The notes below the pieces were generated by a model that did not search any database, had not been told where the DNA came from, and saw only the letters and a list, made by a program, of their open reading frames with translations. The position numbers were made by a program, and so were the translations under genes. This document shows, in pieces, positions 53,525 through 54,125 of a DNA stretch of 54,125 nucleotides (position 1 is its first letter; each line of letters begins with the position of its first letter). This DNA comes from a virus, in IMG/VR virus record IMGVR_UViG_3300042562_001070, positions 1 to 54,125 of that record; one strand, given 5' to 3'.

Positions 53525-53595
53525 AATCCACACCGGGATTTGAACCCGGAACCTTAAAATTGGAAATCTTACGCACTAAATTACGCCATTCGGAA
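53525..53595 (-). tRNA. tRNA-like gene, anticodon probably UCC (Gly), possibly degenerate
   Basis: On the minus strand the T arm is perfect (CCGGG TTCAAAT CCCGG). The anticodon arm pairs TAAGA with TTTTA around loop TTTCCAA, giving anticodon TCC (glycine). A short D arm (GCGT…GTGC) is visible. The acceptor stem is poor: TTCCGAA against TGTGGAT gives only four Watson-Crick pairs and one G-T. No CCA is encoded. It is either a decayed tRNA or a divergent viral one. The reading by eye could be off by a base in the D arm. Confidence 0.55.
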
Positions 53596-53769
53596 ATATG
53601 GACAATATAGACACTTTTATTTTCTAATGAAAACAATAAAATAAATAAAAAACAAAAAATATTTTTATTTTCAATTTGGAAAAAAAGTATCCATAGTATG
53701 CATAGTCCATTGTCCATAGGGTCCATTATTACAATAAAGTCAGCAAAGTCGATTAATTTAAGGATGGAT

Positions 53770-54125
53770 ACTTTGTTGACTTTGTGGACTTTGTGGACTT
53801 TGTGGACTTTGTTGACTTTGTTGACTTTGTTGACTTTGGACTTTGTGGACTTTGTGGACTTTGTTGACTTTGTGGACTTTGTGGACTTTGTGGACTTTGT
53901 GGACTTTGTTGACTTTGTTGACTTTGTTGACTTTGGACTTTGTGGACTTTGTGGACTTTGTTGACTTTGTGGACTTTGTGGACTTTGTGGACTTTGTTGA
54001 CTTTGTGGACTTTGTGGACTTTGTGGACTTTGTGGACTTTGTGGACTTTGTGGACTTTGTGGACTTTGTGGACTTTGTGGACTTTGTGGACTTTGTGGAC
54101 TTTGTGGACTTTGTGGACTTTGTGG
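53770..54125. repeat. 9-bp tandem repeat running off the window end
   Basis: About 40 units of GACTTTGTG or GACTTTGTT, with a few shortened GACTTTG units, continue to the last base. Frames through it only encode Leu/Thr/Trp or Phe/Val/Asp repeats and are not genes. The array starts about 170 bases after the tRNA-like gene. Confidence 0.9.

Noticed and set aside
53698-53964. Leu/Thr/Trp-repeat frame
   Set aside because: Generated by the 9-bp tandem repeat.

Overview
The window looks like part of the genome of a large DNA virus of the phylum Nucleocytoviricota, most like the Mimiviridae/klosneuvirus or Pithoviridae-type giant viruses. The pointers are strongly AT-rich DNA, tightly packed intron-free genes in both directions, a viral-type RNA polymerase largest-subunit gene, KilA-N and Bro-N/T5orf172 proteins, several glycosyltransferases, an OTU protease, phage-tail-collar fibre proteins, a Fanzor nuclease and IS607 remnants. 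The family cannot be fixed from this window alone.

Layout. 1-3.3 kb: three KilA-N copies (one intact) and a 243-bp tandem duplication. 3.3-5.2 kb: an FkbM methyltransferase and a small membrane protein. 5.3-12.1 kb: an unknown gene split by a 5,245-bp transposon (6294-11538) with 27-bp terminal inverted repeats and a TA duplication. The transposon carries an IS630/Tc1-type transposase, a frameshifted zinc-repeat homing-type endonuclease, a coiled-coil protein and a Fanzor RNA-guided nuclease. 12.4-15.8 kb: a CoiA-like nuclease fused to an SF1 helicase, broken by two frameshifts. 17.3-18.8 kb: a putative 2OG-Fe(II) oxygenase. 19-31.7 kb: a repeat-rich expansion of short anchored fibre-like proteins, of C1q-like/jelly-roll or tail-collar type, among decayed copies. 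27.1-28.4 and 33.7-34.7 kb: two GExH proteins. 32.1-36.8 kb: two glycosyltransferases, an OTU-like protease and small proteins. 38-45 kb: decayed IS607 elements, proteins with in-frame tandem repeats, and a Bro-N/T5orf172/zinc protein. 46.1-48.9 kb: the N-terminal two thirds of RPB1. 49-54 kb: a second IS607 remnant joined to a small element with the same inverted repeats, another glycosyltransferase, a tail-collar protein, a tRNA-like gene, and a 9-bp tandem repeat running off the window end.

How parts fit together. Removing the transposon plus one TA restores a single open frame across the interrupted gene, so its boundaries are fixed by sequence logic. The fibre-like proteins share an N-terminal anchor and an SGNLS linker but have unrelated heads; with the glycosyltransferases and FkbM methyltransferase this suggests a diversified, glycosylated surface-fibre repertoire (inference). 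Short GC-rich palindromes are scattered through intergenic DNA and also sit in frame inside genes. Many genes end in AT-rich hairpins, as expected if hairpins set mRNA 3' ends as described for mimivirus. Several genes are split by single-base shifts; sequencing error or true decay cannot be told apart here.
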